This document shows, one piece after another, positions 1 to 8,858 of a stretch of 8,858 nt of DNA. The notes below the pieces were generated by a model. It did not search any database, was not told where the DNA came from, and was given only the letters and a program-made list of their open reading frames with translations. How positions within the stretch are numbered: position 1 is the first letter of the stretch; every line of letters begins with the position of its first letter. The position numbers and the translations under genes are program-made. This DNA is from Methanobacterium sp. (GTDB lineage: Archaea; Methanobacteriota; Methanobacteria; Methanobacteriales; Methanobacteriaceae), in NCBI GenBank assembly GCA_030539815.1, contig JAUNXM010000011.1, forward strand, positions 20,619 to 29,476, given 5' to 3'.

Positions 1-47
1 CATAAGCACCATATTAAATTAAAACATAGTATAATTAGATAAGCATG

Positions 48-94
48 AAAATATGATGATTTCTGATGGATTGATTATATCATCAGCATATTTT
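48..94. repeat. Imperfect dyad over the ABCE1 promoter
   Basis: The arm AAAATATG (48-55) is the exact reverse complement of CATATTTT (87-94). Just inside, ATGAT (56-60) pairs with ATCAT (79-83), leaving a 3-base CAG bulge. A shorter dyad CTGATG/CATCAG (63-68, 81-86) competes with it. The structure includes the TATA-like element, so it more likely acts, if at all, at the DNA level than as an RNA hairpin. Confidence 0.4.
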
Positions 95-118
95 ACATTA
101 CTTAAAGCTATTTAAGGT
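75..118 (+). promoter_or_regulatory. Probable ABCE1 promoter and Shine-Dalgarno
   Basis: A TATA-like element CATATTTTAC (87-96), with a second TTATAT at 75-80, lies about 25 bases before a likely transcript start near 103-118. The AAGG at 114-117 matches the core of an archaeal Shine-Dalgarno and favours the TTG at 129. This would give a leader of only 10-25 nt. The promoter is inferred from position and base composition alone. Confidence 0.4.
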
Positions 119-128
119 TTTGATAATT

Positions 129-1904
<1,776 letters not shown>

Positions 1905-1924
1905 ATGAGTTAAAATCCATTAAT

Positions 1925-1968
1925 TTCTTATTTTTTTATCTTAATTCATTATATAATCATCGTTTTTT
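1925..1968 (+). terminator. T-tract terminator after ABCE1
   Basis: A T7 run (1931-1937) in a T-rich stretch starts about 20 bases after the ABCE1 stop codon, and a T6 run follows at 1963-1968. Archaeal RNA polymerase stops at such T-tracts without needing a hairpin, and none is evident here. The gene downstream is convergent, so a stop is expected in this gap. Confidence 0.5.
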
Positions 1969-1974
1969 AAAATA

Positions 1975-2026
1975 CCATTCATTAATAAAATAAATCAATA
2001 GTAAAACTTCTATTCTCCATTCATTA
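1975..2026. repeat. 10-bp direct repeat in the convergent gap
   Basis: CCATTCATTA occurs exactly at 1975-1984 and again at 2017-2026, a 42-base offset, in the 232-base gap between the convergent ABCE1 and aminotransferase genes. The surrounding sequence is simple AT-rich DNA with several related CATTA words, so the repeat may be chance. No convincing ORF or RNA gene was seen in this gap. Confidence 0.5.
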
Positions 2027-2114
2027 GGTTTAATTCATTTTTTTTAATAAAATATTGAAACAATACTGAATCTATTTAATTCAGAATTATGGTTTTATAA
2101 CAAAGAAATATTTT

Positions 2115-2134
2115 AAAGAAAAAGAATTAAGAAG
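2115..2134 (-). terminator. Weak T-rich terminator after the aminotransferase
   Basis: Read on the minus strand, the sequence just past the aminotransferase stop is a pyrimidine-rich tract with a T5 run (2119-2123) and further TTT and TTCTT groups. This fits a weak archaeal terminator, but no hairpin is present. Its placement in a convergent gap is the main support. Confidence 0.35.
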
Positions 2135-2136
2135 TT

Positions 2137-3297
<1,161 letters not shown>

Positions 3298-3341
3298 ATC
3301 TCTCACAACACAATCCATCTTAAATTTGTTTATGATTAAAA

Positions 3342-3354
3342 TTAGATATTTGGA
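3342..3354 (-). promoter_or_regulatory. Probable aminotransferase promoter
   Basis: On the minus strand, CCAAATATCTAA has the shape of an archaeal BRE plus TATA box, with TATA over 3342-3350. A transcript start about 25 bases further on would be near 3321. That gives a roughly 24-nt leader for an ATG at 3297, or an almost leaderless mRNA for the ATG at 3318. It would also place the upstream ATG at 3363 outside the transcript, arguing against that start. Confidence 0.4.
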
Positions 3355-3413
3355 ATTAACCATTTAGTTGGGGACTTCTCATAATGGACAACTTACATAA
3401 GGTAATTCCAAAT
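3348..3413. repeat. 11-bp inverted repeat upstream of the aminotransferase
   Basis: ATTTGGAATTA (3348-3358) is the exact reverse complement of TAATTCCAAAT (3403-3413), with 44 bases between. The core word AATTCCA is also tandemly doubled at 3404-3410 and 3411-3417. One arm overlaps the BRE/TATA candidate of the aminotransferase, a position where a bound protein would block transcription initiation. Confidence 0.6.
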
Positions 3414-3434
3414 TCCATTGGTGAATGTAAACCT

Positions 3435-3476
3435 GCATCATGATCATGGGATGCATCATATCATCATTTATCATCA
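3435..3476. repeat. Dyad-rich ATCAT cluster after radB
   Basis: This short segment holds a perfect 10-bp palindrome CATGATCATG (3439-3448), a perfect 8-bp palindrome GATGCATC (3450-3457), and GCATC/GATGC arms (3435-3439, 3450-3454) that could close a hairpin. The word ATCAT starts at 3437, 3443, 3455, 3460, 3463 and 3470. It lies in the gap between the radB stop and the aminotransferase promoter. No strong T-tract terminator for radB is seen here. Confidence 0.5.
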
Positions 3477-3499
3477 CTTAATTTAAAACTATCTATCAC

Positions 3500-4198
3500 C
3501 TATCTTAGACCATTATCCACGATATGGAACCGGGTGCGCAGTCCTTCCGGTCGGCTGCGATGTCTTTTTAAGATGGCATATCTTTCCCCACTAACATCTC
3601 CTCTCTCCAGTTCCACCATGATCTTGCTCCTGTATTTTAAAATAGTGCCCCCCACTGGTTCAACCATTCCCTCGCCTTCAAAACTGGCGTATACCTGGTT
3701 GGTAATCACCACTGCAATGTCGTGCTTACGGGCCAGTCTGGTGAGTAGGCCCATCTGTCTTCCTAGTTCCAGGTTGATCTGGGACGAATCACCGTCGCGA
3801 ACCCGGTAAAGGGCCACAGCAGAGTCCAGAATAATCAGCTCCACCTTTTCTCCAGATTCCACCATTTTCTCAATCCGGCGGAGAGTTGAATCCTGTTCAG
3901 TGAAGGTTGAAGGCTCGAATACTATGATATTTGAGGCCAGTTCTTTGAAATCAGGGCCTGAAATTTGTTTAACTCGTTCGATGGATAACCCACCCTCAGT
4001 ATCCACGAATATGCCATTTTTACCGGTTTTTGCATTATGGATCAGGAGATTCAGGACTATGTTGGTCTTACCAGACCCCGGAGGACCGTAAAACTGTGTT
4101 ACTACTCCTTTTTCTACACCACCCCCAATCAGAGAATCAATAGGTGATGATGTTGGTATCTTGCCCTTTTCTTTTATGTTGGATAAAATTTCTGACAT
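3500..4198 (-). CDS. radB: RadB, archaeal RecA/Rad51-family recombinase paralogue
   Basis: RadB is a euryarchaeal paralogue of the strand-exchange protein RadA, containing only the ATPase core and thought to help RadA in homologous recombination and repair. The 232-aa length is typical, and the N-terminal helix-hairpin-helix domain of RadA is absent as expected. Visible elements are Walker A GPPGSGKT (38-45), FVDTEGG (64-70) with its acidic residues, Walker B LIILD (121-125), the RecA-core motif ITNQVY (165-170) and the PVGG turn (181-184) near the DNA-binding loop 2 region. The basic KRHRSRPEG stretch near the C-terminus is typical of RadB. The ATG at 4198 agrees with the start of the family sequence; a clear Shine-Dalgarno is missing, and CAGGCG is the only weak candidate. 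It lies 215 bases after the Sua5 stop and behind a T10 terminator, so it is probably transcribed separately. Confidence 0.95.
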   Translation of the reverse strand: MSEILSNIKEKGKIPTSSPIDSLIGGGVEKGVVTQFYGPPGSGKTNIVLNLLIHNAKTGKNGIFVDTEGGLSIERVKQISGPDFKELASNIIVFEPSTFTEQDSTLRRIEKMVESGEKVELIILDSAVALYRVRDGDSSQINLELGRQMGLLTRLARKHDIAVVITNQVYASFEGEGMVEPVGGTILKYRSKIMVELERGDVSGERYAILKRHRSRPEGLRTRFHIVDNGLR

Positions 4199-4260
4199 CT
4201 AAACGCCTGTTACTTTATTTAATTAGTTTAGCAGGAATGATATTTTCATTAACTATTACT

Positions 4261-4283
4261 TGGATTTAATCCATATAATAATA
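4261..4283 (-). promoter_or_regulatory. Possible radB promoter with a 13-bp palindrome
   Basis: On the minus strand TATTATTATA (4274-4283) is a plausible TATA box, and just downstream is the perfect palindrome TGGATT-T-AATCCA (4261-4273), about where a repressor could sit between TATA and transcript start. The start would be near 4253, giving a leader of about 55 nt. A second AT-rich element, TTAAATAA near 4215-4222, could instead drive a leaderless transcript. The sequence does not decide between them. Confidence 0.3.
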
Positions 4284-4387
4284 GGTTATGATTATTTTAA
4301 TTTATAATTAATAATATTAATTTATATGTTAGCACGTTGCAAGGATTAAAAAAATAATATATTTCCATGAAGCCTAATGTCACTGAA

Positions 4388-4402
4388 TTAAAAAAAAAAT
4401 CA
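4388..4402 (-). terminator. T10 terminator after sua5
   Basis: The plus strand has an unbroken A10 run at 4390-4399, which is T10 on the minus strand, 15-25 bases after the sua5 stop codon. A second T7 run (4348-4354) lies further on. CATTAG (4408-4413) and CTAATG (4374-4379) flank the T10 run as an inverted repeat. This is the clearest terminator in the window and separates sua5 from radB. Confidence 0.65.
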
Positions 4403-4413
4403 AACATCATTAG

Positions 4414-5031
4414 TTATTCCAAAAATTTACGTAATTTTCCCATTCCTGCACCTTCCCTTATTATCCTTGGAGGAGTTACTGTTAAATCCATCACGGTGGA
4501 GGAGATTCCACCCGGGCAAGGTCCCGAGTCAATGATGATATCTGGATTTTCTCCCAGTTCTTGTTGTGCTTCCTGAGCTGATTTGGGAGAAGGATGGCCA
4601 GAAAGGTTGGCACTGGTGGTAGTTATAGGAAATTCCCTAGAAATATCCCCGCATATAACATTATCCGGAATTCTTATACCTATTTTATCCATTCCAGCAG
4701 TAATCTGAGACGGTATACTTCCTTTCTTATTCAAAATCAAGGTGTAGGGACCGGGGAGGATTTTTTGCATTATATTCTCTGCATGAGGGTTTAAATGAGC
4801 TAACTGTTTAATATCCTCTATTTTTGACACACAAACAGATATTGGTTTATTCAAAGACCTTTTTTTTATATGATAAACATTTAACACAGCTTCTTCCTGG
4901 AAAATGTTAGCTCCTAACCCATAAACAGTGTCGGTGGGGTAAACCACAGTTCCACCCGCACTTAATACTTCCCGGATCATAACCATTTTACTTTTTTCAG
5001 GATTATCTGGATCAACTTTAACGACTTTCAT
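4414..5031 (-). CDS. YrdC/Sua5-family L-threonylcarbamoyladenylate synthase
   Basis: The enzyme makes threonylcarbamoyl-AMP from threonine, bicarbonate and ATP, the first step of t6A37 modification on ANN-decoding tRNAs; the KEOPS complex then transfers the group. In the 205-aa product starting [10 protein letters not shown], the conserved blocks are [10 protein letters not shown] (31-40), KKR (56-58) with NKPI (61-64), LPGPYTLIL (92-100), TSANLSG (139-145), SSTVMDLT (177-184) and REGAG (192-196). The length covers one YrdC domain only; the extra C-terminal Sua5 domain of longer homologues is absent. The frame stays open to an ATG at 5115, but that would overlap the divergent lipid synthase gene. 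The ATG at 5031 has AAGGT (5039-5043) at good spacing and the normal N-terminus. It is probably a single-gene transcript, divergent from its upstream neighbour. Confidence 0.95.
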   Translation of the reverse strand: MKVVKVDPDNPEKSKMVMIREVLSAGGTVVYPTDTVYGLGANIFQEEAVLNVYHIKKRSLNKPISVCVSKIEDIKQLAHLNPHAENIMQKILPGPYTLILNKKGSIPSQITAGMDKIGIRIPDNVICGDISREFPITTTSANLSGHPSPKSAQEAQQELGENPDIIIDSGPCPGGISSTVMDLTVTPPRIIREGAGMGKLRKFLE

Positions 5032-5085
<54 letters not shown>

Positions 5086-5661
5086 ATGCTTAATAAAGTT
5101 CGTCCTCACTTTCAAAGATTCATCAACCCCCTAGCCAATAAAATCGGGTTGCACCCCAATATACTTACCATCATTGGATTACTGGTTAGTCTTTGTGCTT
5201 CCTACGCATTTTCCCAGAAAAGCTTACTGTTAGGTGGACTTCTAATCCTTGTTAGCGGTTTTTTTGACGTGATTGACGGTGCTGTAGCCCGCAACAATAA
5301 CACCAAGAGCAAATTTGGTGGTTTCCTTGATTCCACATGTGACCGCTTCGCAGATGCATTCATAATAATTGGAATCATATACGGAGGATACGTGGATTGG
5401 TTCTGGGGTATTCTTGCATTACTGGCTTCTTTGAGCGTAAGTTATGTTCGGGCCCGGGCCGAGGTGGAAGGAATTAGATGTGATGTGGGAATTGCGGAGA
5501 GGGCAGAACGCCTGTTCATAATACTGGGAGGAGCATTTATCGGGTATTTCTCCAACCCCCAGCTGGTCATGTCACTGGCCATTCTCCTGGTTGTTATACT
5601 GGGATATGTAACTGTCTTGCAACGTGTTCATCACTCATGGAAGGAACTTAAAAATCTTTAA
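5086..5661 (+). CDS. CDP-alcohol phosphotransferase, probable archaetidylinositol phosphate synthase
   Basis: This integral membrane enzyme would join CDP-archaeol and inositol-1-phosphate to give archaetidylinositol phosphate, precursor of inositol ether lipids. The family motif DGxxARx8GxxxDxxxD is exact: D64, G65, A68, R69, G78, D82 and D86, with D61 ahead of it, so all four metal-binding aspartates are present. Hydrophobic stretches near residues 25-41, 47-61, 91-119 and 143-178 suggest about five to six membrane helices. The later block [14 protein letters not shown] followed by [10 protein letters not shown] resembles the archaetidylinositol phosphate/PIP synthase branch more than serine or glycerophosphate enzymes. 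Such genes are often labelled PgsA, so specificity remains an inference. The 191-aa length is normal. The ATG at 5086 has no Shine-Dalgarno and is probably translated from a leaderless mRNA. Confidence 0.85.
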   Translation: MLNKVRPHFQRFINPLANKIGLHPNILTIIGLLVSLCASYAFSQKSLLLGGLLILVSGFFDVIDGAVARNNNTKSKFGGFLDSTCDRFADAFIIIGIIYGGYVDWFWGILALLASLSVSYVRARAEVEGIRCDVGIAERAERLFIILGGAFIGYFSNPQLVMSLAILLVVILGYVTVLQRVHHSWKELKNL

Positions 5662-5675
5662 TCATTTGATTAAAG
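5656..5675. repeat. 20-bp inverted repeat across the lipid synthase stop codon
   Basis: CTTTAATCA (5656-5664) and TGATTAAAG (5667-5675) are exact reverse complements separated by TT. The left arm contains the last leucine codon and the TAA stop at 5659-5661. No T-run follows directly, so it is not a bacterial-type terminator. It could be an mRNA 3'-end hairpin or a protein-binding dyad before the DUF357 promoter. Confidence 0.65.
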
Positions 5676-5716
5676 TATTCTAAGGGGTTCAGTAAAGTTG
5701 GTAATTAAATAATATC

Positions 5717-5758
5717 ATATAAAAGAATTTTTTTACTGTAATTAAGTACACCTGTGAT
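5717..5758 (+). promoter_or_regulatory. Promoter and ribosome-binding site of the DUF357 gene
   Basis: ATATAAAA (5717-5724) is a good archaeal TATA box, predicting a transcript start near 5745. GTGAT (5754-5758) matches the 3' half of the ideal AGGAGGTGAT and lies three bases before the ATG at 5762. A T7 run at 5728-5734 between them could also help terminate transcripts arriving from the lipid synthase gene. Confidence 0.45.
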
Positions 5759-5761
5759 ATT

Positions 5762-6004
5762 ATGGATGCAATAGAGAGAATAAAAAAGGATTTAGAGCTA
5801 TTTGCAAAAAATATAAAAGAAATAGAATCTATAAAACTCCATGGTGAAGAAGGAAAAATTGTGGAAATGGCCCAGAATTATCGGGATGACACCACCTACT
5901 ACTTGGAACATGAGGATTATCTTACCTCTTTTGGCTGCATAACATACGCTCACGGACTTTTAGATGCAGTCCGACTTTCACACCACCTCATAACTGATGA
6001 ATAA
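5762..6004 (+). CDS. DUF357 family small archaeal protein
   Basis: The 80-aa product matches the small archaeal DUF357 family, which has no assigned function to my knowledge. It is charged and seems wholly helical, with no signal peptide or membrane segment. The recognisable part is the second half: Y40 and D42 in [15 protein letters not shown], then [12 protein letters not shown] (60-71), a pattern of aromatic and acidic residues on amphipathic helices. The N-terminal half ([17 protein letters not shown]) is likely an amphipathic helix that may form a coiled coil. It stands 29 bases ahead of a DUF47/PhoU-like gene and probably shares its mRNA, so the two proteins may act together, though nothing in the sequence names a target. 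The ATG is supported by GTGAT three bases upstream. Confidence 0.85.
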   Translation: MDAIERIKKDLELFAKNIKEIESIKLHGEEGKIVEMAQNYRDDTTYYLEHEDYLTSFGCITYAHGLLDAVRLSHHLITDE

Positions 6005-6033
6005 ATTTCATTAATCATGATGAAGGTATTAAT

Positions 6034-6690
6034 ATGAGGAAATTCTTTGGCCGGGAATCCATGGTGGAAGGGCACTCCCGTCAACACGTGGAACTGGTTT
6101 ACCAGTGCGTTCAAAAGCTCAGAGAAATCATGCCCCCATTTTACAGGGGAGAGTTCGATATTCTGGATGATAAAGTAATTGAAATGTCCATCTTGGAAAC
6201 CAAAGCCGATGAAGTTCGTAGAATTATGGAGATTGAATTTTTTAAGGGTGCTTTCCTTCCTTTTGATCGGGAAGACCGGATTATCCTGGCAGAACTGGTG
6301 GATAATGTGGCAGACATGACCCAGGAAGCAGCCTATGGAGTAAGCCTTAGTAAAATAACTTTCCCCCCAGAATATAAGGATGATTTTGATGAACTAGTGG
6401 ACGAAGTTATAGATTCAATTGCAGTTTTAAAAGAATGTATTGAGTTATTGGATGTGGATCTGGAAAAAGCCCTGGCTAAAGCCCACGAAGTAGAGGAACG
6501 AGAAATTAAAGTGGATATGATCGAAAGGCGTATAATAAAAAAACTCTATCAATCGTATCGTAATGATGAATTTGGAATTTTAAGATTAATAGAACTGAAA
6601 ACCATGGTCACCCGTTTAGGGAATATTGTGGATCGGGCGGAAGATGCCTCAGACAGGGTTCCCATCATTGCGGCTAAGAGAAGGGGTTAA
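6034..6690 (+). CDS. DUF47/PhoU-like protein (TIGR00153 family)
   Basis: The 218-aa product is an all-helical soluble protein of the DUF47 family, distant relatives of PhoU. Relatives often sit beside PiT-type phosphate transporters and are thought to control phosphate uptake; PhoU-like bundles bind metal clusters through E/DxxxD motifs. Three such motifs are visible: ETKAD (55-59), DNVAD (90-94) and DRAED (200-204), the last in DRAEDASDR. The N-terminal MRKFFGRES is typical of the family. The ATG at 6034 follows GAAGGT by seven bases, a clear Shine-Dalgarno. No transporter gene adjoins it here; its partner by position is the DUF357 gene just upstream. A role in phosphate control is therefore borrowed from the family, not shown by context. 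Confidence 0.9.
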   Translation: MRKFFGRESMVEGHSRQHVELVYQCVQKLREIMPPFYRGEFDILDDKVIEMSILETKADEVRRIMEIEFFKGAFLPFDREDRIILAELVDNVADMTQEAAYGVSLSKITFPPEYKDDFDELVDEVIDSIAVLKECIELLDVDLEKALAKAHEVEEREIKVDMIERRIIKKLYQSYRNDEFGILRLIELKTMVTRLGNIVDRAEDASDRVPIIAAKRRG

Positions 6691-6715
6691 AAAAAGCAGA
6701 TTTTCATTTTAAATT

Positions 6716-6766
6716 TTTATAAACGAATCCGCAATGTTTAGAAATATGAATTTTATTATCGGAAGA
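6716..6766 (+). promoter_or_regulatory. Probable promoter of the DUF434 gene
   Basis: TTTATAAA (6716-6723) within TTTTTATAAAC is a good TATA match and predicts a transcript start near 6745. GGAAGAA (6761-6767) before the ATG at 6773 is a weak ribosome-binding site. The T-rich stretch 6701-6718 just before the TATA box could also end the DUF357-DUF47 transcript. Confidence 0.45.
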
Positions 6767-6772
6767 ATCTAA

Positions 6773-7456
6773 ATGAATTCTAATAATATTTTAAAAGACA
6801 ATTATAATATTCAGGATGCAAGTAAAGATTTTCAATACCTTTTAGATCGTGGTTTTCCCCGTGCCGGTTGTCTGGAGTTTGTAGGGAACCATTATCTTCT
6901 GAACCAGTTAGAGAGGAATTATCTTAACCGCACAGTTTTTTCCCATGAACAGATTGAACGACGGAAAAGTAAATTAATTCTTTTATCTGATATTGAAGGT
7001 AAAGATGTTCTCTTGGACGGTTATAATGTTCTCATCACCACTGAAACCATATTTGAGGGTGCCGATGATTTAATTGTCAACTGTGATGATGGTGTTACTC
7101 GGGATATTAAGGCTGTTTTTGGCAAATATAAAGAAAACAAAAATACCACCAACGCCCTCAATTCCATTATATCCTTACTGAAAGTTTTTAAACCTAAAAG
7201 TGTGCTTTTTTTCTATGACAGTCCCGTTAGTTTAAGCGGGGATCTATCCAGAACCACCCGTGAAATTTTAAATTTACATCAAGTAGCAGGGGATGCTGAA
7301 ACTTCAGAAAATGTTGATAAAACTCTTATAGTTTTATCCCAAGAGCTAGAGGCTGTGGTGGCCACTAGTGACGGTATAATAATTGATAAAGTAAATAGCG
7401 TCCTGGATATACCGGGTTACATTTCAAGAGTCAAGAAAAAAATAGTTAAAAGCTAA
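6773..7456 (+). CDS. DUF434 protein with PIN/NYN-like C-terminal half
   Basis: This 227-aa protein has no experimentally known role that I can name. Residues about 14-66 match the archaeal DUF434 domain: [18 protein letters not shown], then [17 protein letters not shown], rich in basic and aromatic residues. The rest (about 75-222) looks like a Rossmann-type alpha/beta domain, with predicted strands ending in acidic residues: D82 in [11 protein letters not shown]149 in [10 protein letters not shown]200 in [10 protein letters not shown], plus D182 and D205. DGYN after a first strand and TSDG near the last strand recall PIN/NYN ribonucleases, where such acids bind metal. This fold match is inference; I recall the C-terminal region being a separate DUF in Pfam. 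There is no signal peptide or membrane segment, so it is expected in the cytosol. It has its own promoter candidate and converges on the FBP aldolase/phosphatase gene. Confidence 0.85.
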   Translation: MNSNNILKDNYNIQDASKDFQYLLDRGFPRAGCLEFVGNHYLLNQLERNYLNRTVFSHEQIERRKSKLILLSDIEGKDVLLDGYNVLITTETIFEGADDLIVNCDDGVTRDIKAVFGKYKENKNTTNALNSIISLLKVFKPKSVLFFYDSPVSLSGDLSRTTREILNLHQVAGDAETSENVDKTLIVLSQELEAVVATSDGIIIDKVNSVLDIPGYISRVKKKIVKS

Positions 7457-7467
7457 GATATTGAAGA

Positions 7468-7479
7468 TTTATTTTTTTT
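7468..7479 (+). terminator. T8 terminator after the DUF434 gene
   Basis: A T8 run (7472-7479) inside TTTATTTTTTTT begins about 12 bases after the DUF434 stop codon. It has no hairpin, which fits archaeal intrinsic termination, and sits in a convergent gap where termination is expected. Confidence 0.6.
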
Positions 7480-7570
7480 AAACAGACCTAACAATAATAT
7501 ATTCTAAATAATATAGTATGAAAAATTCAAAATTAAGTGAGAAATTTGACATTGCCTAATAATTGAAATT

Positions 7571-7584
7571 AAAAAAAATAAAAA
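7571..7584 (-). terminator. T-rich terminator after the FBP aldolase/phosphatase gene
   Basis: On the minus strand, T5-A-T8 (7584 down to 7571) begins about six bases after the stop codon. This is a strong archaeal T-tract. Together with the T8 on the other strand it bounds the 133-base convergent gap, whose middle holds only AT-rich sequence with AATAATATA repeated at 7493-7501 and 7507-7515. Confidence 0.6.
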
Positions 7585-7589
7585 TATGA

Positions 7590-8696
<1,107 letters not shown>

Positions 8697-8703
8697 ATTT
8701 TTT

Positions 8704-8711
8704 ACACCTCT
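8704..8711 (-). promoter_or_regulatory. Shine-Dalgarno of the FBP aldolase/phosphatase gene
   Basis: On the minus strand AGAGGTGT contains GAGGTG, six bases complementary to the CACCTC at the end of 16S rRNA, with seven bases before the ATG. It is the strongest ribosome-binding site in the window, which fits high expression of a gluconeogenic enzyme. Confidence 0.8.
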
Positions 8712-8734
8712 AAAAAAGTCATGAACATCTAAAA

Positions 8735-8750
8735 CAGCATTTGAATGCTG
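8735..8750. repeat. 16-bp palindrome at the fbp transcript start
   Basis: CAGCATT (8735-8741) and AATGCTG (8744-8750) are exact reverse complements separated by TG and flanked on both sides by A4. The palindrome begins at about the predicted +1 of the fbp transcript. It could be an operator for a dimeric repressor or a hairpin at the very 5' end of the mRNA. Confidence 0.6.
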
Positions 8751-8770
8751 AAAAGGGCAGTTCGAATCAA

Positions 8771-8783
8771 TAGTTATAAACTA
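8771..8783 (-). promoter_or_regulatory. Probable TATA box of the FBP aldolase/phosphatase gene
   Basis: On the minus strand TTTATAAC (8773-8780) follows an A-rich BRE-like tract (8784-8792). The predicted transcript start is near 8751, giving a leader of about 55 nt. The box itself lies in a short dyad, TAGTT-ATA-AACTA (8771-8783). Upstream sequence to the window end is AT-rich with no clear gene. Confidence 0.55.
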
Positions 8784-8858
8784 GTTTTTTTTACAAAAAC
8801 CAGCACAAAAACAGCCTTATGCCTGTTCTTATCAACCCTTTCTTATTGACAAATTATG

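Noticed and set aside
53..69. Possible C/D-box guide RNA: ATGATGA (53-59) and CTGA (63-66)
   Set aside because: The boxes are only a few bases apart, leaving no room for a guide, and no second C'/D pair follows.
3437..3478. C-box-like GTGATGA and ATGATGA words on the minus strand
   Set aside because: There is no CTGA D box at a suitable distance, so a C/D sRNA is not supported.
8757..8770. tRNA T-loop-like sequence AGTTCGAATC
   Set aside because: The flanking five bases do not pair to form a T-stem, and no acceptor stem or anticodon arm is found nearby on either strand.
8856..8858. ATG at the right edge as the start of a plus-strand gene
   Set aside because: Only the three bases are in the window, with no Shine-Dalgarno before them, so a gene cannot be supported.

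Overview
The window looks like a piece of a euryarchaeal methanogen chromosome, most likely Methanobacteriales and near Methanobacterium. The archaeal signs are an ABCE1/Rli1 ribosome-recycling ATPase, a RadB recombinase paralogue, the bifunctional archaeal fructose-1,6-bisphosphate aldolase/phosphatase, a CDP-alcohol phosphotransferase of the archaetidylinositol-phosphate type, and DUF357 and DUF434 proteins. Gaps are very AT-rich, with TATA-like boxes 20-30 bases before likely transcript starts and T-tracts after genes, as expected for archaeal promoters and terminators. The genus call is inference from protein style, not from a search.

Layout. 1-128: AT-rich leader with a dyad over the likely promoter. 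129-1904 (+): ABCE1. 1905-2136: convergent gap with T-tracts and a 10-bp direct repeat. 2137-3297 (-): class I/II aminotransferase of unknown substrate. 3500-4198 (-): RadB. 4414-5031 (-): YrdC/Sua5-type threonylcarbamoyl-AMP synthase. 5032-5085: 54-bp divergent promoter. 5086-5661 (+): probable archaetidylinositol phosphate synthase. 5762-6004 (+): DUF357 protein. 6034-6690 (+): DUF47/PhoU-like protein. 6773-7456 (+): DUF434 protein. 7457-7589: convergent gap with a terminator for each side. 7590-8696 (-): FBP aldolase/phosphatase. 8697-8858: its promoter and leader, with a 16-bp palindrome near the predicted transcript start. No tRNA, rRNA, CRISPR array, insertion sequence or prophage signal was seen, and no gene is visibly broken.

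How the genes fit. Most are core housekeeping: translation (ribosome recycling, tRNA t6A), recombination, membrane lipid synthesis and gluconeogenesis. There is a loose metabolic link: FBP aldolase/phosphatase makes fructose-6-phosphate, from which glucose-6-phosphate and then inositol-1-phosphate derive, and the latter is the expected substrate of the lipid synthase. Only DUF357 and DUF47 (29-base gap) look co-transcribed; the other genes appear to have their own promoters, and Sua5 and RadB are separated by a T10 terminator. As I recall, the FBP aldolase/phosphatase and archaetidylinositol-phosphate synthase of Methanothermobacter thermautotrophicus have locus numbers only a few apart, so this may be old shared gene order; that was not checked.

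I see no clear new multi-gene system. The best leads are the uncharacterised DUF434 protein, whose C-terminal half has PIN/NYN-nuclease-like acidic motifs, the DUF357-DUF47 pair without a phosphate transporter in view, and several perfect dyads at promoters or gene ends.
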